Notes: a model not told the origin generated them from the letters alone. A stretch of DNA of 64,000 nucleotides from Bacteroidales bacterium (GCA_016290295.1 JAEETJ010000008.1:30198-94197); one strand, 5' to 3'; positions 1 to 8,915 are shown, counted from the first letter of the stretch. A program made the numbers and translations.

Positions 1-131
1 GTTGGTGTCTCACTGAAGCTGTAAGAAAAACCCTACTCTATTCAAGGCATATTAACAATGTAATCCTCATTTTCCGACAAATTGCCAAACATTTCCCCTT
101 ATTGGTTAAACCAAATGTGTGTAAAATATTG

Positions 132-140
132 TTTCTTTGC
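132..140 (+). promoter_or_regulatory. Probable -7 box of the beta-helix protein gene
   Basis: TTTCTTTGC resembles the Bacteroidota -7 consensus TAnnTTTGC with one mismatch (T for A). Transcription would begin near 145. This makes the TTG at 137 part of the promoter and supports the ATG at 173 as start. Confidence 0.45.
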
Positions 141-172
141 ACTATAATTTTAGTTTAACAAAATTTCCGATC

Positions 173-2164
173 ATGAAAAAACTGACAATTCTCATCGTCG
201 CCCTTGTATTGACGATAACAGTTGGAGCGCAAACACCAAGCAACAACACTGTTGAAGTGGTCTATAACGGCACAACGGCAACGGTTGCTGTGGCGGACAA
301 CATTGCACAGTATCTGACTGTTACCCAGAGCGGGGCCCATGTCTCCATTGCTCAAAACGACAGCCTCGCCAGCGAAATAACCTACAAACTGAGCGGCACC
401 TCAACCGACGGCGAATTTTACATGTCGGGTTCCTACAAAGCCACCATCGAATTGAACGGCCTTACCCTAACCAACGTCACTCCAGTGTATAGCGGTGCTG
501 CGATACACATCCAAAACAGCAAACGCATCAACGTGAAGGTCATCACTGGCACCACCAATACCCTTGCCGATGCGACTACTGGCTCACAAAAAGGCTGCCT
601 TTATGTGAAAGGACACGCCGAATTCAAACAGCAGGGCACGCTGAATGTCGTGGGTAACTTGAAACACGCCATCAAGGCCGGAGAATATATCTCTGTGAAA
701 AACGCCACCATCAACGTGACTTCCGCAGTAGGCGACGGTATCTCTTGTAACGAGTATTTCCTGATGGAAAGCGGTACCATCAACATCAGCGGAACAGAGG
801 ATGACGGCATCCAGTGTGACCTTGACGGTGACACCTCAACCGGCGAGACCACCGACCATGAGGATGAAGACTCTGGCAATATCTATATCAGCGGAGGTAA
901 TATCACCATCAACTGTGCCGCTATCGCCGCCAAAGGCATCAAAAGCGCAGGTAACATTTACATTTCCGATGATGCCGTTATCAATGTAACGACAAGCGGC
1001 AAAGGCATGTGGGATACTGAGGATTTGGAGACCAGTGCAGCCTGTGGAATAAGTGCCGACAGCAACATCACCATCAGTGGAGGCACCCTCTCACTCACTT
1101 CTACTGGTTCGGGTGGCAAAGGCATGAAATGCGATGGTTTCATGACCATCAGCGGAGGTGACATCACTATTGTTACCAGTGGTGCCCTTTATTACAATAA
1201 TGGCACAACAGAGAACACCAACTATACTGGCAATACCGACAATGTCAACAGTGACTACTATTCATCGCCCAAGGGCATCAAGGCTGGTTTGAAAACGGAG
1301 AACGGCAACAGCTACACTTACAGCGGCGGAATGGCCATCAGTGGAGGCAATATCAAGGTGACCACCAGCGGCACCAATGGCGAAGGCATTGAGAGCAAAA
1401 ACACCTTGGAGATCAGCGGCGGAGAGATTTTTGTCAACGCTTACGACGACGGTATCAACTGTGCGCAAAACCTGACCGTTACAGGCGGCTTTATCTATTC
1501 GCGTTCCGCCAACAACGACGGTATGGACGCCAACGGCAACTTTTACATCAATGGTGGATTAGTCTATGCCATCGGTTCCAGAGCACCCGAAGTTGCTCTT
1601 GATGCCAACACAGAGGAAGGAAAACGACTCTACATCAATGGCGGAGTCATCATCGCCGTTAATGGCATCGAGAACAATAGCTCCATCAACCAACCCTATA
1701 TCCAGTCTTCAAGCGTCAGCAGCAACAATTGGTATACCATAACATACGGCGATAATATGGTAGCTTTCTATACTCCCACTATTAACACTGGTGGTGGAGG
1801 TCCCGGCGGTGGTGGCCCTGGCGGCGGCGGTCCCGGTGGTGGCGGTAGCTCATCCACATTTATTTCCGCCCCCAGTACCCCCTCACTTGCCACAGGCAAC
1901 AACGTTACCAACGGCATCTCACATTTTGGAGAAAATTGCTATGTTTCAGATAACGGCGGCACCATCGGTATCAAAGATCTCGACATGGAGGGTATCACCA
2001 TCAAAAGCCACAATGGCAATATTGCTGTTGAAGGCTGTGATAACTGCGAAGTTCGCATATTCAGCATAGATGGTCGTCAAGTAAGCGATAGCGGGCTATC
2101 TACTGGCGTTTATATCATTAAAATAGGCGACCACCCTGCTAAGAAGGTTATTGTCACAAGATAA
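173..2164 (+). CDS. Secreted beta-helix carbohydrate-binding domain protein with T9SS sorting domain
   Basis: Seen: 663 residues from the ATG at 173, which opens with a clear signal peptide (MKKLTILIVALVLTITVGAQ). The body is a run of short strands with repeated ISGG/INGG/VTGG turns (ISGGNITI, ISGGTLSL, ISGGDITI, ISGGNIKV, ISGGEIFV), as in a right-handed parallel beta-helix. A Gly-Pro linker (GGGGPGGGG repeated) lies at about residues 540-558. The last 60 residues (VRIFSIDGRQV..., GVYIIKIGDHPAKKVIV) look like a type A T9SS sorting domain. Known: similar beta-helix proteins (Cthe_2159 family, DUF4353-type) bind polysaccharide and calcium. Inferred: a surface or secreted glycan-binding protein. 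It is transcribed alone and ends at a strong hairpin. An in-frame TTG at 137 is not used, as it sits in the -7 box. Confidence 0.8.
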   Translation: MKKLTILIVALVLTITVGAQTPSNNTVEVVYNGTTATVAVADNIAQYLTVTQSGAHVSIAQNDSLASEITYKLSGTSTDGEFYMSGSYKATIELNGLTLTNVTPVYSGAAIHIQNSKRINVKVITGTTNTLADATTGSQKGCLYVKGHAEFKQQGTLNVVGNLKHAIKAGEYISVKNATINVTSAVGDGISCNEYFLMESGTINISGTEDDGIQCDLDGDTSTGETTDHEDEDSGNIYISGGNITINCAAIAAKGIKSAGNIYISDDAVINVTTSGKGMWDTEDLETSAACGISADSNITISGGTLSLTSTGSGGKGMKCDGFMTISGGDITIVTSGALYYNNGTTENTNYTGNTDNVNSDYYSSPKGIKAGLKTENGNSYTYSGGMAISGGNIKVTTSGTNGEGIESKNTLEISGGEIFVNAYDDGINCAQNLTVTGGFIYSRSANNDGMDANGNFYINGGLVYAIGSRAPEVALDANTEEGKRLYINGGVIIAVNGIENNSSINQPYIQSSSVSSNNWYTITYGDNMVAFYTPTINTGGGGPGGGGPGGGGPGGGGSSSTFISAPSTPSLATGNNVTNGISHFGENCYVSDNGGTIGIKDLDMEGITIKSHNGNIAVEGCDNCEVRIFSIDGRQVSDSGLSTGVYIIKIGDHPAKKVIVTR

Positions 2165-2192
2165 TTTTCATTGAAGTTTTCCAAAAATAATC

Positions 2193-2233
2193 AAAAAGCT
2201 CTGTAATGTTGCAGTAACATTACGGAGCTTTTT
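2193..2233 (+). terminator. Rho-independent terminator after the beta-helix gene
   Basis: Two 18-base arms (2193-2210 and 2216-2233) pair fully apart from one G-T wobble, around the loop GCAGT. The outer part of the stem is AAAAAGCTC/GAGCTTTTT, so it can act on either strand. The -7 box of the next gene starts two bases after it. Confidence 0.85.
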
Positions 2234-2234
2234 G

Positions 2235-2243
2235 TATTTTTGC
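2235..2243 (+). promoter_or_regulatory. -7 box of the AraC regulator gene
   Basis: TATTTTTGC, a perfect -7 box. The first ATG (2247) is only three bases downstream, about where transcription should begin, so the message is probably leaderless. Confidence 0.75.
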
Positions 2244-2246
2244 ATT

Positions 2247-3113
2247 ATGAAAAAAACGCAGCCATACACTCACCCAATCACTCTTTATAATCAGAAAATA
2301 AAAGAGGAATGTATTGTAGTGTTCGACGATGTGAGAGAATTGCCCACTATCGGCGAGCCATACATATCGTCCGATTATGTAATTTGCATCGGACATAGAG
2401 GCCGCATAGATCTTATGTATGATGACATGACTGACTATTCAGAAGCACATACCGTGGGCGTTATCTTTCCCAATCACAGACTTGTAAAGCTGAGTAAAAC
2501 CGATGATTACCTTGCCACGCTGATTATTGTAGATGCTTCTGTATTGAACGACCCCATGCTGCAAATCATAAAACGTATGCGCTACCGTTATGAGCTACAT
2601 CCCTGCGTGAAACTCGACAAACATGAATACAAAATGATTGTGAATGTGGTGGACGGGATGCGCGAGATTGTGCGTCTCAACATGCCCGACCGCCGGATGC
2701 TGTTATCACGTCTGTTGGAATTTTTGCTTCGCTTACTCAGTTTCTACCGAAAAAACAAACTGGAGGAAAACAATGTCGAAAAGCGAGTCAGCGTACAATT
2801 CCACAACGACCTTGCGCTGCACTTCCGCCAGCATCACGATGTGGCTTTCTATGCCGAGAAAGCCTGCTTGTCAACCAAACATTTCAGTGCCGTCATAAAG
2901 CAAGAAACGGGTTACACCGCAGCACACTGGATACACAACCACATTGTGGCGGAGGCCAAAATGCTGCTGCACATGCGGCACGATCTCAACGTGCAGACCA
3001 TCGCCGACATGCTGGGCTTCAACGAACAGGCCAGCTTCTGCCGCTATTTCCACCGTGAGACTGGCATGTCACCTACCGTATTTCGCGAAAAAAATAGTCG
3101 TTTTCAACTATAA
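2247..3113 (+). CDS. AraC family transcriptional regulator
   Basis: Seen: 288 residues from ATG 2247. The last ~90 residues form the double helix-turn-helix of AraC proteins: FYAEKACLSTKHFSAVIKQ then VQTIADMLGFNEQASFCRYF, ending GMSPTVFRE. The N-terminal ~190 residues are a sensor region of the short Bacteroidales AraC type, with no periplasmic or membrane part. Known: such regulators usually respond to a small ligand or cell state and activate neighbours. The C10 protease gene starts 10 bp after its stop and no promoter is visible between them, so they are probably co-transcribed. The ATG lies at the expected transcription start, so translation may be leaderless. Confidence 0.9.
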   Translation: MKKTQPYTHPITLYNQKIKEECIVVFDDVRELPTIGEPYISSDYVICIGHRGRIDLMYDDMTDYSEAHTVGVIFPNHRLVKLSKTDDYLATLIIVDASVLNDPMLQIIKRMRYRYELHPCVKLDKHEYKMIVNVVDGMREIVRLNMPDRRMLLSRLLEFLLRLLSFYRKNKLEENNVEKRVSVQFHNDLALHFRQHHDVAFYAEKACLSTKHFSAVIKQETGYTAAHWIHNHIVAEAKMLLHMRHDLNVQTIADMLGFNEQASFCRYFHRETGMSPTVFREKNSRFQL

Positions 3114-3123
3114 ACAAAACAAT

Positions 3124-5190
3124 ATGAAACAGAATTTTATCCTTTTTATCCTTATTTCAATATTGAGCTTATCTGCGGTAAGAATGACGGCTAATCCTGT
3201 TGACAAATCCACGGTAGCCAGTATCGCCGCCAAAGTGCTGAATAAAGCTGTCGTTGATGCCACTCCGCAGCACTTCACCGAATGTTATCTCTTTGTCGGT
3301 GCCGATGGTAAAGGTTTTGTCCTTATTGCTGCTGACGACTGTGTGCGGCCTGTGTTAGGTTATTCGCCGAATGGCACTTTCGACACTGACAACATGCCCG
3401 ACCATATAGCTGCCTGGATTGACGGTTACCGCCTCGAGATTGCCTCCGTAATTGAGGCCCGCAGGAATCCAGCCCCAAAAGTAACGGAAGAATGGCAACG
3501 CTGGAGCAATGGTCCTTTCTCCAACAAAGAAGGCTCAGTAGCCCCGCTGTTGACTTCCGTCTGGAACCAGTCCAACCCTTACAACATTTACTGTCCCTAT
3601 AATAACACCTATGCTGAACGCACTGTCACGGGCTGTGTGGCTACCGCCATGGCCCAGATTATGCGCTACTGGCATTGGCCCGATGTAGGCTACGGCATAC
3701 ACATTTACAACTGGCCTCCATACGGCAATCTCGGAGCCGACTTCGGCTCGACATACTACAATTGGGATATGATGCCCGACACGCTGAAACCCACTTGCAG
3801 CAGTCTGGAAAAAGATGCTGTTGCCACTTTGATGTACCACGCCGGGGTAGCGGTGAATATGATGTATGGACCCTCCTCCGCAGGTGGCAGTGCCGCATAC
3901 AGCTATTCTGCAGGAAGCTTCGATTTTGCCTGCGCAGAAAATGCCTATAAAACCTATTTCAGATACAACCCTCTGCTTGTCAGCCGCTACAAAAATGCAT
4001 ACAGTGAAGCTGAATGGGAGGTCCTGATGCACGCCGAACTGGATGCAGGTCGCCCTGTGCATTATGGTGCTGTACAACCTCGCGGGGGTGGACATGCTTT
4101 CGTTATTGATGGCTACGATAACATGGGCTTGTATCACGTCAACTGGGGTTGGGGTGGCCGCTGCGACGGTTGGTACACCATCGACTCATTGGCACCCGCT
4201 GAAGATGGTGCTTCCTATTATTGTTTCAATGGTATTGCCGAAGCCATTATGGGGATATATCCTCACATCCAACCAGCCACTGACCCAGTGACTGTCAACA
4301 TTGTCAGCAACGACCCCTCATTGGGAACAGTCACCGGCAGCGGTGTGTATCAGCCTTACGACACGGTGAATGTCCAAGTTCAGACTGCCGAAGGATGCCG
4401 TTATTTGGGCATGGCCTCTGGCTTACGCAATGTGCCCTTCTCCTTCCTTGCCGTAGGCAATGACTACACCGACACGGCCATCTTCGAGCGTATCACTGGC
4501 GACCCTATCGGCTACTGCTACGACAACTACATCGAAGACCAGCCATGGAGTGAGAGCGGCACCTTCGAGTGGGGCATCCGCATCCCCGCCAGCATGCGAC
4601 AAGGACGTCCACTTTCAGCTGTGCAACTGAATTTCCTTACCGAAGGCTACCATACGCTGAACATCTATCAAAATGAAAACACCCTTGATGGCGCCATACC
4701 TGTATATACCAAGACCTATCAACTTACCGGACCACAAGGCTGGCGTACGTTAGCACTCGACAGTGTGCTACAGTTCGGTCTCGACCAGTCAATATGGATT
4801 AGCTTCAGCTTTACCAGCAACTCCGTTGGAGCTGCCCCCATCGCTGCCAGCAGTTATTGCGGCAACCCTGATGGCTCATGGTATCATTTTCCAGAAGGCT
4901 GGGACATTTATCACCCCATTGGCGGCTACTATACCTGGCAAATCCGTGCCGTGATGGAAAACAATGTCGGCATCGCCGAGGTACAAAACGACAACCTGAC
5001 CTACCGCCTGCAAGGCCTTTCCCTTACCGTTGAAAATCCCGACGGAGCCACAGTTAGAATTTATGACATGCTGGGTCGCCAACTGGCTACCAGCAGACTC
5101 TCCTCTTTCAATTTTCAACTTCCAAATTCTGGCATATACCTGTTGCAAGCCGACGGACATTCTGCCCGCCGTATTATCGCAGTAAAATAA
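3124..5190 (+). CDS. C10 family (streptopain-like) cysteine protease with T9SS sorting domain
   Basis: Seen: 688 residues from ATG 3124, with signal peptide (MKQNFILFILISILSLSAV). A Spi-type propeptide follows (residues ~25-110, ECYLFVGADGKGFVLIAADD...VLGYSPNGTF). The C10 peptidase domain has its nucleophile at about Cys171 (TVTGCVATAMAQIMRYWHWP) and His at about 324 (GGGHAFVIDGYD), followed by YHVNWGWGG. C-terminal to it are a beta-rich region and a T9SS sorting domain (VRIYDMLGRQL...GIYLLQADGHSARRII). Known: this family includes SpeB of streptococci and interpain of Prevotella. It is made as a zymogen and degrades host or competitor proteins. Inferred: an exported protease, co-transcribed with and perhaps controlled by the AraC regulator upstream. 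Confidence 0.92.
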   Translation: MKQNFILFILISILSLSAVRMTANPVDKSTVASIAAKVLNKAVVDATPQHFTECYLFVGADGKGFVLIAADDCVRPVLGYSPNGTFDTDNMPDHIAAWIDGYRLEIASVIEARRNPAPKVTEEWQRWSNGPFSNKEGSVAPLLTSVWNQSNPYNIYCPYNNTYAERTVTGCVATAMAQIMRYWHWPDVGYGIHIYNWPPYGNLGADFGSTYYNWDMMPDTLKPTCSSLEKDAVATLMYHAGVAVNMMYGPSSAGGSAAYSYSAGSFDFACAENAYKTYFRYNPLLVSRYKNAYSEAEWEVLMHAELDAGRPVHYGAVQPRGGGHAFVIDGYDNMGLYHVNWGWGGRCDGWYTIDSLAPAEDGASYYCFNGIAEAIMGIYPHIQPATDPVTVNIVSNDPSLGTVTGSGVYQPYDTVNVQVQTAEGCRYLGMASGLRNVPFSFLAVGNDYTDTAIFERITGDPIGYCYDNYIEDQPWSESGTFEWGIRIPASMRQGRPLSAVQLNFLTEGYHTLNIYQNENTLDGAIPVYTKTYQLTGPQGWRTLALDSVLQFGLDQSIWISFSFTSNSVGAAPIAASSYCGNPDGSWYHFPEGWDIYHPIGGYYTWQIRAVMENNVGIAEVQNDNLTYRLQGLSLTVENPDGATVRIYDMLGRQLATSRLSSFNFQLPNSGIYLLQADGHSARRIIAVK

Positions 5191-5223
5191 ATATCAATCT
5201 AAAAAAATATAATCTTGAAACTT

Positions 5224-5868
5224 ATGAATAATTTCATCATCACCATCAATAGAGAATGTGGCAGCGGCGGCGGAGAGATTGCCCGGCTGTTAGGCAAAAA
5301 ACTCGGTGTTAAAGTTTACGACCGTAAAATACTGGACAGTGTAGCCCAGCAATTTGACTTATCCGTTGAGAATATCGAGCGTATCAAGGCACAGAAAACC
5401 ACCTGGTGGGATGATTTCTGCCGTTTCTACCAGCAGTTCGGTGCTATCAGCTCATCATCATCCAACGATACACTTCTCGAAGCCACACCACTGAGTGTCT
5501 ATCACGCCGAGGCACGACTGATGCGTGAACTGGCTGCGAAAGAGAGTTGCATTATCATAGGCCGTGCAGGCTTCCATGTCTTCCGTGACGAGCCCAATGC
5601 AGTGCACATCCTCATCATCGCTGATGATGACGCACGTATTGACCGTATCGCACGCAAACAAAATCTCAGTAAAGAAGAAGCCGAGAAAGTTATCAAAGAT
5701 ATTGACAACAGACGTGACACCTTTGTCAAAAGCGTCACAGACAAATCACGTCTCGATGCCCACAACTACGACCTTGTCATCAACATCACAGGCATGAAAC
5801 CCGAGCAGGTGACAGAATTCCTTGCAGGCATCATAAGATATAAACTCAATTTTCGGGACTCTCAATAA
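5224..5868 (+). CDS. Cytidylate kinase-like family protein
   Basis: Seen: 214 residues from ATG 5224 (a TTG at 5215 is in frame but unnecessary). It begins with a phosphate-binding loop, INRECGSGGGEIARLLGKKL, as in the cytidylate kinase-like family, where the loop usually reads GSGGREI; here the R is G. A lid-like helical part follows (RIDRIARKQNLSKEEAEKVI), then YDLVINITGMKPEQV. Known: members resemble cytidylate kinases, but most have no proven substrate. No second cmk is visible here for comparison. The gene's 3' end overlaps the convergent membrane protein gene by 23 bp. Confidence 0.82.
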   Translation: MNNFIITINRECGSGGGEIARLLGKKLGVKVYDRKILDSVAQQFDLSVENIERIKAQKTTWWDDFCRFYQQFGAISSSSSNDTLLEATPLSVYHAEARLMRELAAKESCIIIGRAGFHVFRDEPNAVHILIIADDDARIDRIARKQNLSKEEAEKVIKDIDNRRDTFVKSVTDKSRLDAHNYDLVINITGMKPEQVTEFLAGIIRYKLNFRDSQ

Positions 5869-6721
5869 GCACTTTCAACTCTTCCAGTCTCTTATCAAGC
5901 TCTCTGAATGTTGACAAATTATCAGGACTGATGGGATCAGAATAAAAATCGCTGAAGTTGGGTGCTTCATTCATATTTTCTGCTCCCTTCTCACGGGCAT
6001 TGGTGTATTCCATTACTTCCTGTTCCTCGATACCAATAGCCTCCATATTGTGCAGGTTATGGTAGCGCATGGTTGCAGCCATGTATGAGAGCCAAGCCCT
6101 CCAATAATGGATGCCTTTAAGCGTGTGCCGCACTTTCTCTGAGCGAATGCTTTTGACAGGCACGGTGCTACCCTCATAATTTTCCGGGTGGTCTTTGATT
6201 TCACGCATGGTTCCTTCCACCTCGGTTACCCAGTGGTTCCACCGCTCCTCGGTCATGTTCATGGCCGAGAAACATTGTCCTACCCTGTCAATGAACTGCA
6301 CATTTCCCATATTCTTCCATGTCTCGATATTGTTGGAAAAAATATTCTCCGCCGATTTGTCGTATGTCAGAAACAACAAGTCGGTGGCACGGGACATTTG
6401 GGCGTCCAGTTCTGCCTCTGGCAATAGTTCCAGTTCTTCAATGGGTTTGCTAAGCAACCATGTGGCCATGCTGTCTGCAGGAGCCATATATGCTGAGATT
6501 TCTTCCAAGTTTCGGGAGAAAATCTCAATATTGCTCATCACCATCATAGCCGAAAGACGACGATCCTTAGCACGATGACGGTTCTCCAAAAACTGAGCTG
6601 CCAAGATAGTAAATAATAACGAGATGGTTGTAGCGATGACAATCATGCCAATTTGTTTCCAGAAGCCACCTTTTAAAATGCTCGGGTTAAGTTTCGGGGG
6701 TCTGATAGGAAGTGTAGCCAT
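5846..6721 (-). CDS. Membrane protein of unknown function, paralogue of the 12.3-kb gene
   Basis: Not a recognised family. Seen: 291 residues. A ~20-residue cytoplasmic head is followed by one transmembrane segment (QIGMIVIATTISLLFTILAAQ), a basic stretch and a long, mostly helical soluble part. It is clearly homologous to the protein at 12348-13112: both share an ATTIS transmembrane core, then a conserved block AENIFSNNIETWKNMGNVQF here against EKIFSSNIETVNTISDVNF there. The two copies sit 6.5 kb apart on opposite strands. A perfect -7 box (TATCTTTGC) precedes it. The stop lies inside the end of the cytidylate kinase-like gene. No catalytic motif was found. Confidence 0.75.
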   Translation of the reverse strand: MATLPIRPPKLNPSILKGGFWKQIGMIVIATTISLLFTILAAQFLENRHRAKDRRLSAMMVMSNIEIFSRNLEEISAYMAPADSMATWLLSKPIEELELLPEAELDAQMSRATDLLFLTYDKSAENIFSNNIETWKNMGNVQFIDRVGQCFSAMNMTEERWNHWVTEVEGTMREIKDHPENYEGSTVPVKSIRSEKVRHTLKGIHYWRAWLSYMAATMRYHNLHNMEAIGIEEQEVMEYTNAREKGAENMNEAPNFSDFYSDPISPDNLSTFRELDKRLEELKVLIESPEN

Positions 6722-6743
6722 ATTCGTAATAAAAAAAGACGGG

Positions 6744-6752
6744 GCAAAGATA
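6744..6752 (-). promoter_or_regulatory. -7 box of the 5.8-6.7 kb membrane protein gene
   Basis: On the minus strand this reads TATCTTTGC, a perfect -7 box, 23 bases before the ATG, with TTG-containing AT-rich sequence upstream. Confidence 0.8.
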
Positions 6753-6789
6753 CAATATTTTTAAACAATATCGCTTCAAATAGACAAGC

Positions 6790-7443
6790 TTATTCTACGT
6801 TCACCTTCAAATATACCGTATCACCTGCATACAATCCATCTACAAATTCATAACCTTTCACATAAAGTGTGTTGCCAAGATCATAGCAATAGTCCTGAAT
6901 TACAATATTTTTCGGTGCATATAGGCCTATTTCTTCCGGAAGCGCCCTATATGAATAAGCCCAGCGATACAAATGCAATATTGGCGGCTCCTCGCTTAAC
7001 GCAACTTCCAATGTAGTCACATAGTTAGAACAACAATGCAGTCTTGTGTGACCTCCCACAATGGAGCCCAGCGGATGAAACAAAGTATCGATAAATGCAG
7101 TTCGATCACATACTGGATCTCCTGAACCTTTGATTTCAGGTCCATATTCCACAATGTAGATCTTTGTTTCTACACGTTGAAGCACCCGTTTATTCCACCA
7201 AAGCTCATACGCTGGACTGTCATAGCCTTCTGCTGCAAGAAAATGAAAACGTAACACACTGTCAATGCGCATACTGTCGGCTGGTGTGAGTTCTGCCGGC
7301 GAACTTGGCATACATGCGCACAGAACCATGCTACCCATGAAAGCTCTTTGGTATTCATCCTCCGTACAACGCACAACATTTACCTGCGCATCGACAGCGA
7401 TAAAAGTGAAAAGGACAGCACATATTAAGATTGTTTTCCTCAT
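6790..7443 (-). CDS. Secreted hypothetical protein
   Basis: Not recognised. Seen: 217 residues from the ATG at 7443, which begins a signal peptide (MRKTILICAVLFTFIAVDAQ). An in-frame ATG at 7518 would bury the signal peptide and is less likely. The mature part is rich in Cys (CTED, CACMP, VCDR, HCCSNY, DYCYD), suggesting disulfides, and ends in a beta-rich segment (YEFVDGLYAGDTVYLKVNVE). It has no sorting domain, so periplasmic location is likeliest. Its own -7 box is at 7561-7569, leaving an untranslated leader of about 110 bases. Transcribed alone. Confidence 0.7.
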   Translation of the reverse strand: MRKTILICAVLFTFIAVDAQVNVVRCTEDEYQRAFMGSMVLCACMPSSPAELTPADSMRIDSVLRFHFLAAEGYDSPAYELWWNKRVLQRVETKIYIVEYGPEIKGSGDPVCDRTAFIDTLFHPLGSIVGGHTRLHCCSNYVTTLEVALSEEPPILHLYRWAYSYRALPEEIGLYAPKNIVIQDYCYDLGNTLYVKGYEFVDGLYAGDTVYLKVNVE

Positions 7444-7560
7444 TTGTATGCTTGGTTTGATTGTTTTATCAATGGCCACATAAGCCCCACTCCATGTATC
7501 TACTATGTGTTTCTCCATAACGATGCTAAATCAGAAACACCATTGGGAGGAAATATCAGT

Positions 7561-7569
7561 GCAAAGATA
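7561..7569 (-). promoter_or_regulatory. -7 box of the secreted hypothetical gene
   Basis: TATCTTTGC on the minus strand, a perfect -7 box about 118 bases before the chosen ATG. Confidence 0.75.
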
Positions 7570-7659
7570 CAACATTTTGAAACAATAACGTTTATAAAAC
7601 CGCGATGCACACACATTTTTCCTGCCAAATAAAACATACATTTAGCTGAAAAAAAATTG

Positions 7660-7668
7660 TATTTTTGC
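7660..7668 (+). promoter_or_regulatory. -7 box of the 7.7-kb membrane protein gene
   Basis: TATTTTTGC, a perfect -7 box 32 bases before ATG 7701. Confidence 0.8.
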
Positions 7669-7700
7669 AAATATAAATGAGGCGTTTTGATAGGAAGTAA

Positions 7701-8129
7701 ATGAAAAAAGACACAAAGATGATCAAACTCCAAAAATTTCTCACTCTTTTCATAGGCATCGGCGCGGTAGGCGGTGCAGTGATGATGTGGATAGACCCTA
7801 CGGGCGCAATGTGGGGCGGTGAACCACTGTTAGAGCTGCTGCGGGCGAAAATGCCCTGGCCGGAAATCTTCTTCCGGAACTTTATTCCGTCTGGTTTCGT
7901 ACTGCTGTTCCTGAACGGAGTCACACAATTTATAGCAGCATTTCTACTCTTTAAGAAGCACCCTCTCGCACAATGGGCCGTGCTTATTTGCGGTATCATC
8001 CTGATGCTCTGGATTGTCCTCGAATGGTGGGTATGGGGTTTCAACGCCATCAGCAACATCTATTTCGTGTTCGGATTGGTGGAGGCTGTGGCGGCAGCAA
8101 TTATATGCTTAAGGCAACAGAAAAGTTAA
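7701..8129 (+). CDS. Small four-helix membrane protein of unknown function
   Basis: Not recognised beyond being an integral membrane protein. Seen: 142 residues with four hydrophobic helices (FLTLFIGIGAVGGAVMMWID; FIPSGFVLLFLNGVTQFIAAFLLF; WAVLICGIILMLWIVLEWWVW; NIYFVFGLVEAVAAAIICL) and short charged loops. A second in-frame ATG at 7719 would give MIKLQKFL. The stop codon (AGT TAA) is already part of the tandem-repeat array that fills the space to the next gene. The following gene is the CDP-alcohol phosphatidyltransferase. The -7 box at 7660 could serve both. Confidence 0.7.
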   Translation: MKKDTKMIKLQKFLTLFIGIGAVGGAVMMWIDPTGAMWGGEPLLELLRAKMPWPEIFFRNFIPSGFVLLFLNGVTQFIAAFLLFKKHPLAQWAVLICGIILMLWIVLEWWVWGFNAISNIYFVFGLVEAVAAAIICLRQQKS

Positions 8130-8243
8130 GAGTTAATAGATAATAGTTGATAGATAATGGTTTATAAGGCAGAGGCAGAGGCAGAGCCATAGTCTAAAAC
8201 CTAACGGTTAAGAGCCAACTACTAACTGCTAACCGCTAACCAC
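8124..8243 (+). repeat. Tandem heptamer-type repeat array after the 7.7-kb gene
   Basis: The stop codon runs into AGTTAATAG/ATAATAGTTGATAG units of about 7 bp (8124-8160), then CAGAGG units (to ~8190) and CTAACnG/CTAACC-type units up to the next ATG. On the sense strand TAA, TAG and TGA occur repeatedly. Confidence 0.7.
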
Positions 8244-8244
8244 C

Positions 8245-8733
8245 ATGGCAAACGTCATCACAACCATCCGCATCCTCTGCAGCGTCGCCCTTTTGTTCTG
8301 CGCGGTGCTCTCTCCGTGGTTTTTTGTGCTCTACCTCATCGCGGGCGTTTCCGATATGGTTGACGGGTGGGTTGCATGCAAAACGAACACCGTCAGTGAT
8401 TTTGGCTCGAAATTAGACACCTTTGCGGACATTCTCTTCGTTGTGGTTTGTCTGGTCAAGTTGCTACCGGTCTTGCATCTCCCCGTTTGGATTTACGTCT
8501 GGATCGGCATCATTGCCTGCATCAAGGTTTTCAACATCGTTTACAGCTATTTCGTTTGGAAGCAATTCTTAGCCGACCACAGCATCCTGAATAAGGTTAC
8601 TGGTGCGTTGCTTTTTCTCCTTCCACTGACGTTGACCGTCATCAATGTGAAATATAGTGCAGCGGTGGTCTGTGCAGTGGCAACGGTCGCTGCGGTAAAG
8701 GAAGGGATACGATTAAGGGAGAAAACGATATAG
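8245..8733 (+). CDS. CDP-alcohol phosphatidyltransferase family protein
   Basis: Seen: 162 residues, mostly membrane-embedded. The family signature D-x2-D-G-x2-A-R-x8-G-x3-D-x3-D is present as DMVDGWVACK...FGSKLDTFAD, with all four Asp, but the Arg after Ala is Cys. Known: these enzymes transfer a phosphoalcohol from CDP-activated donors (PgsA, PssA, cardiolipin synthases). The aspartates hold the metal and the CDP-donor. Inferred: a phospholipid head-group enzyme of the inner membrane, substrate unknown. At 162 residues it is slightly short against PgsA (~180). It lies directly after a repeat array, and no -7 box of its own was seen. Confidence 0.82.
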   Translation: MANVITTIRILCSVALLFCAVLSPWFFVLYLIAGVSDMVDGWVACKTNTVSDFGSKLDTFADILFVVVCLVKLLPVLHLPVWIYVWIGIIACIKVFNIVYSYFVWKQFLADHSILNKVTGALLFLLPLTLTVINVKYSAAVVCAVATVAAVKEGIRLREKTI

Positions 8734-8879
8734 GGAACTATGTTTCATATATCGACAAAATGTGGGGAATCATGCGAAAGGAAGCGTTCCCGGAAAAGAT
8801 TGAGCTTTAGCCGTGTCCACAAGCCTAATTGCGGGCACTATTTCCCAAATTTGTCAACACTCAACTCGAAACTTTTATG

Positions 8880-8888
8880 TACCTTTGC
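8880..8888 (+). promoter_or_regulatory. -7 box of the ICMT-like methyltransferase gene
   Basis: TACCTTTGC, a perfect -7 box 27 bases before ATG 8916. Confidence 0.75.
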
Positions 8889-8915
8889 AGATGAATTATT
8901 TAAGTTTTGAATAAT

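Noticed and set aside
3535..4137. 200-codon open frame antisense to the C10 protease
   Set aside because: It covers the catalytic domain of a clear protease and has no features of its own.
8741..8811. Short open frames (16-23 codons) before the ICMT-like gene
   Set aside because: No -7 box, no hydrophobic or conserved pattern, and they overlap the leader region of the next gene.
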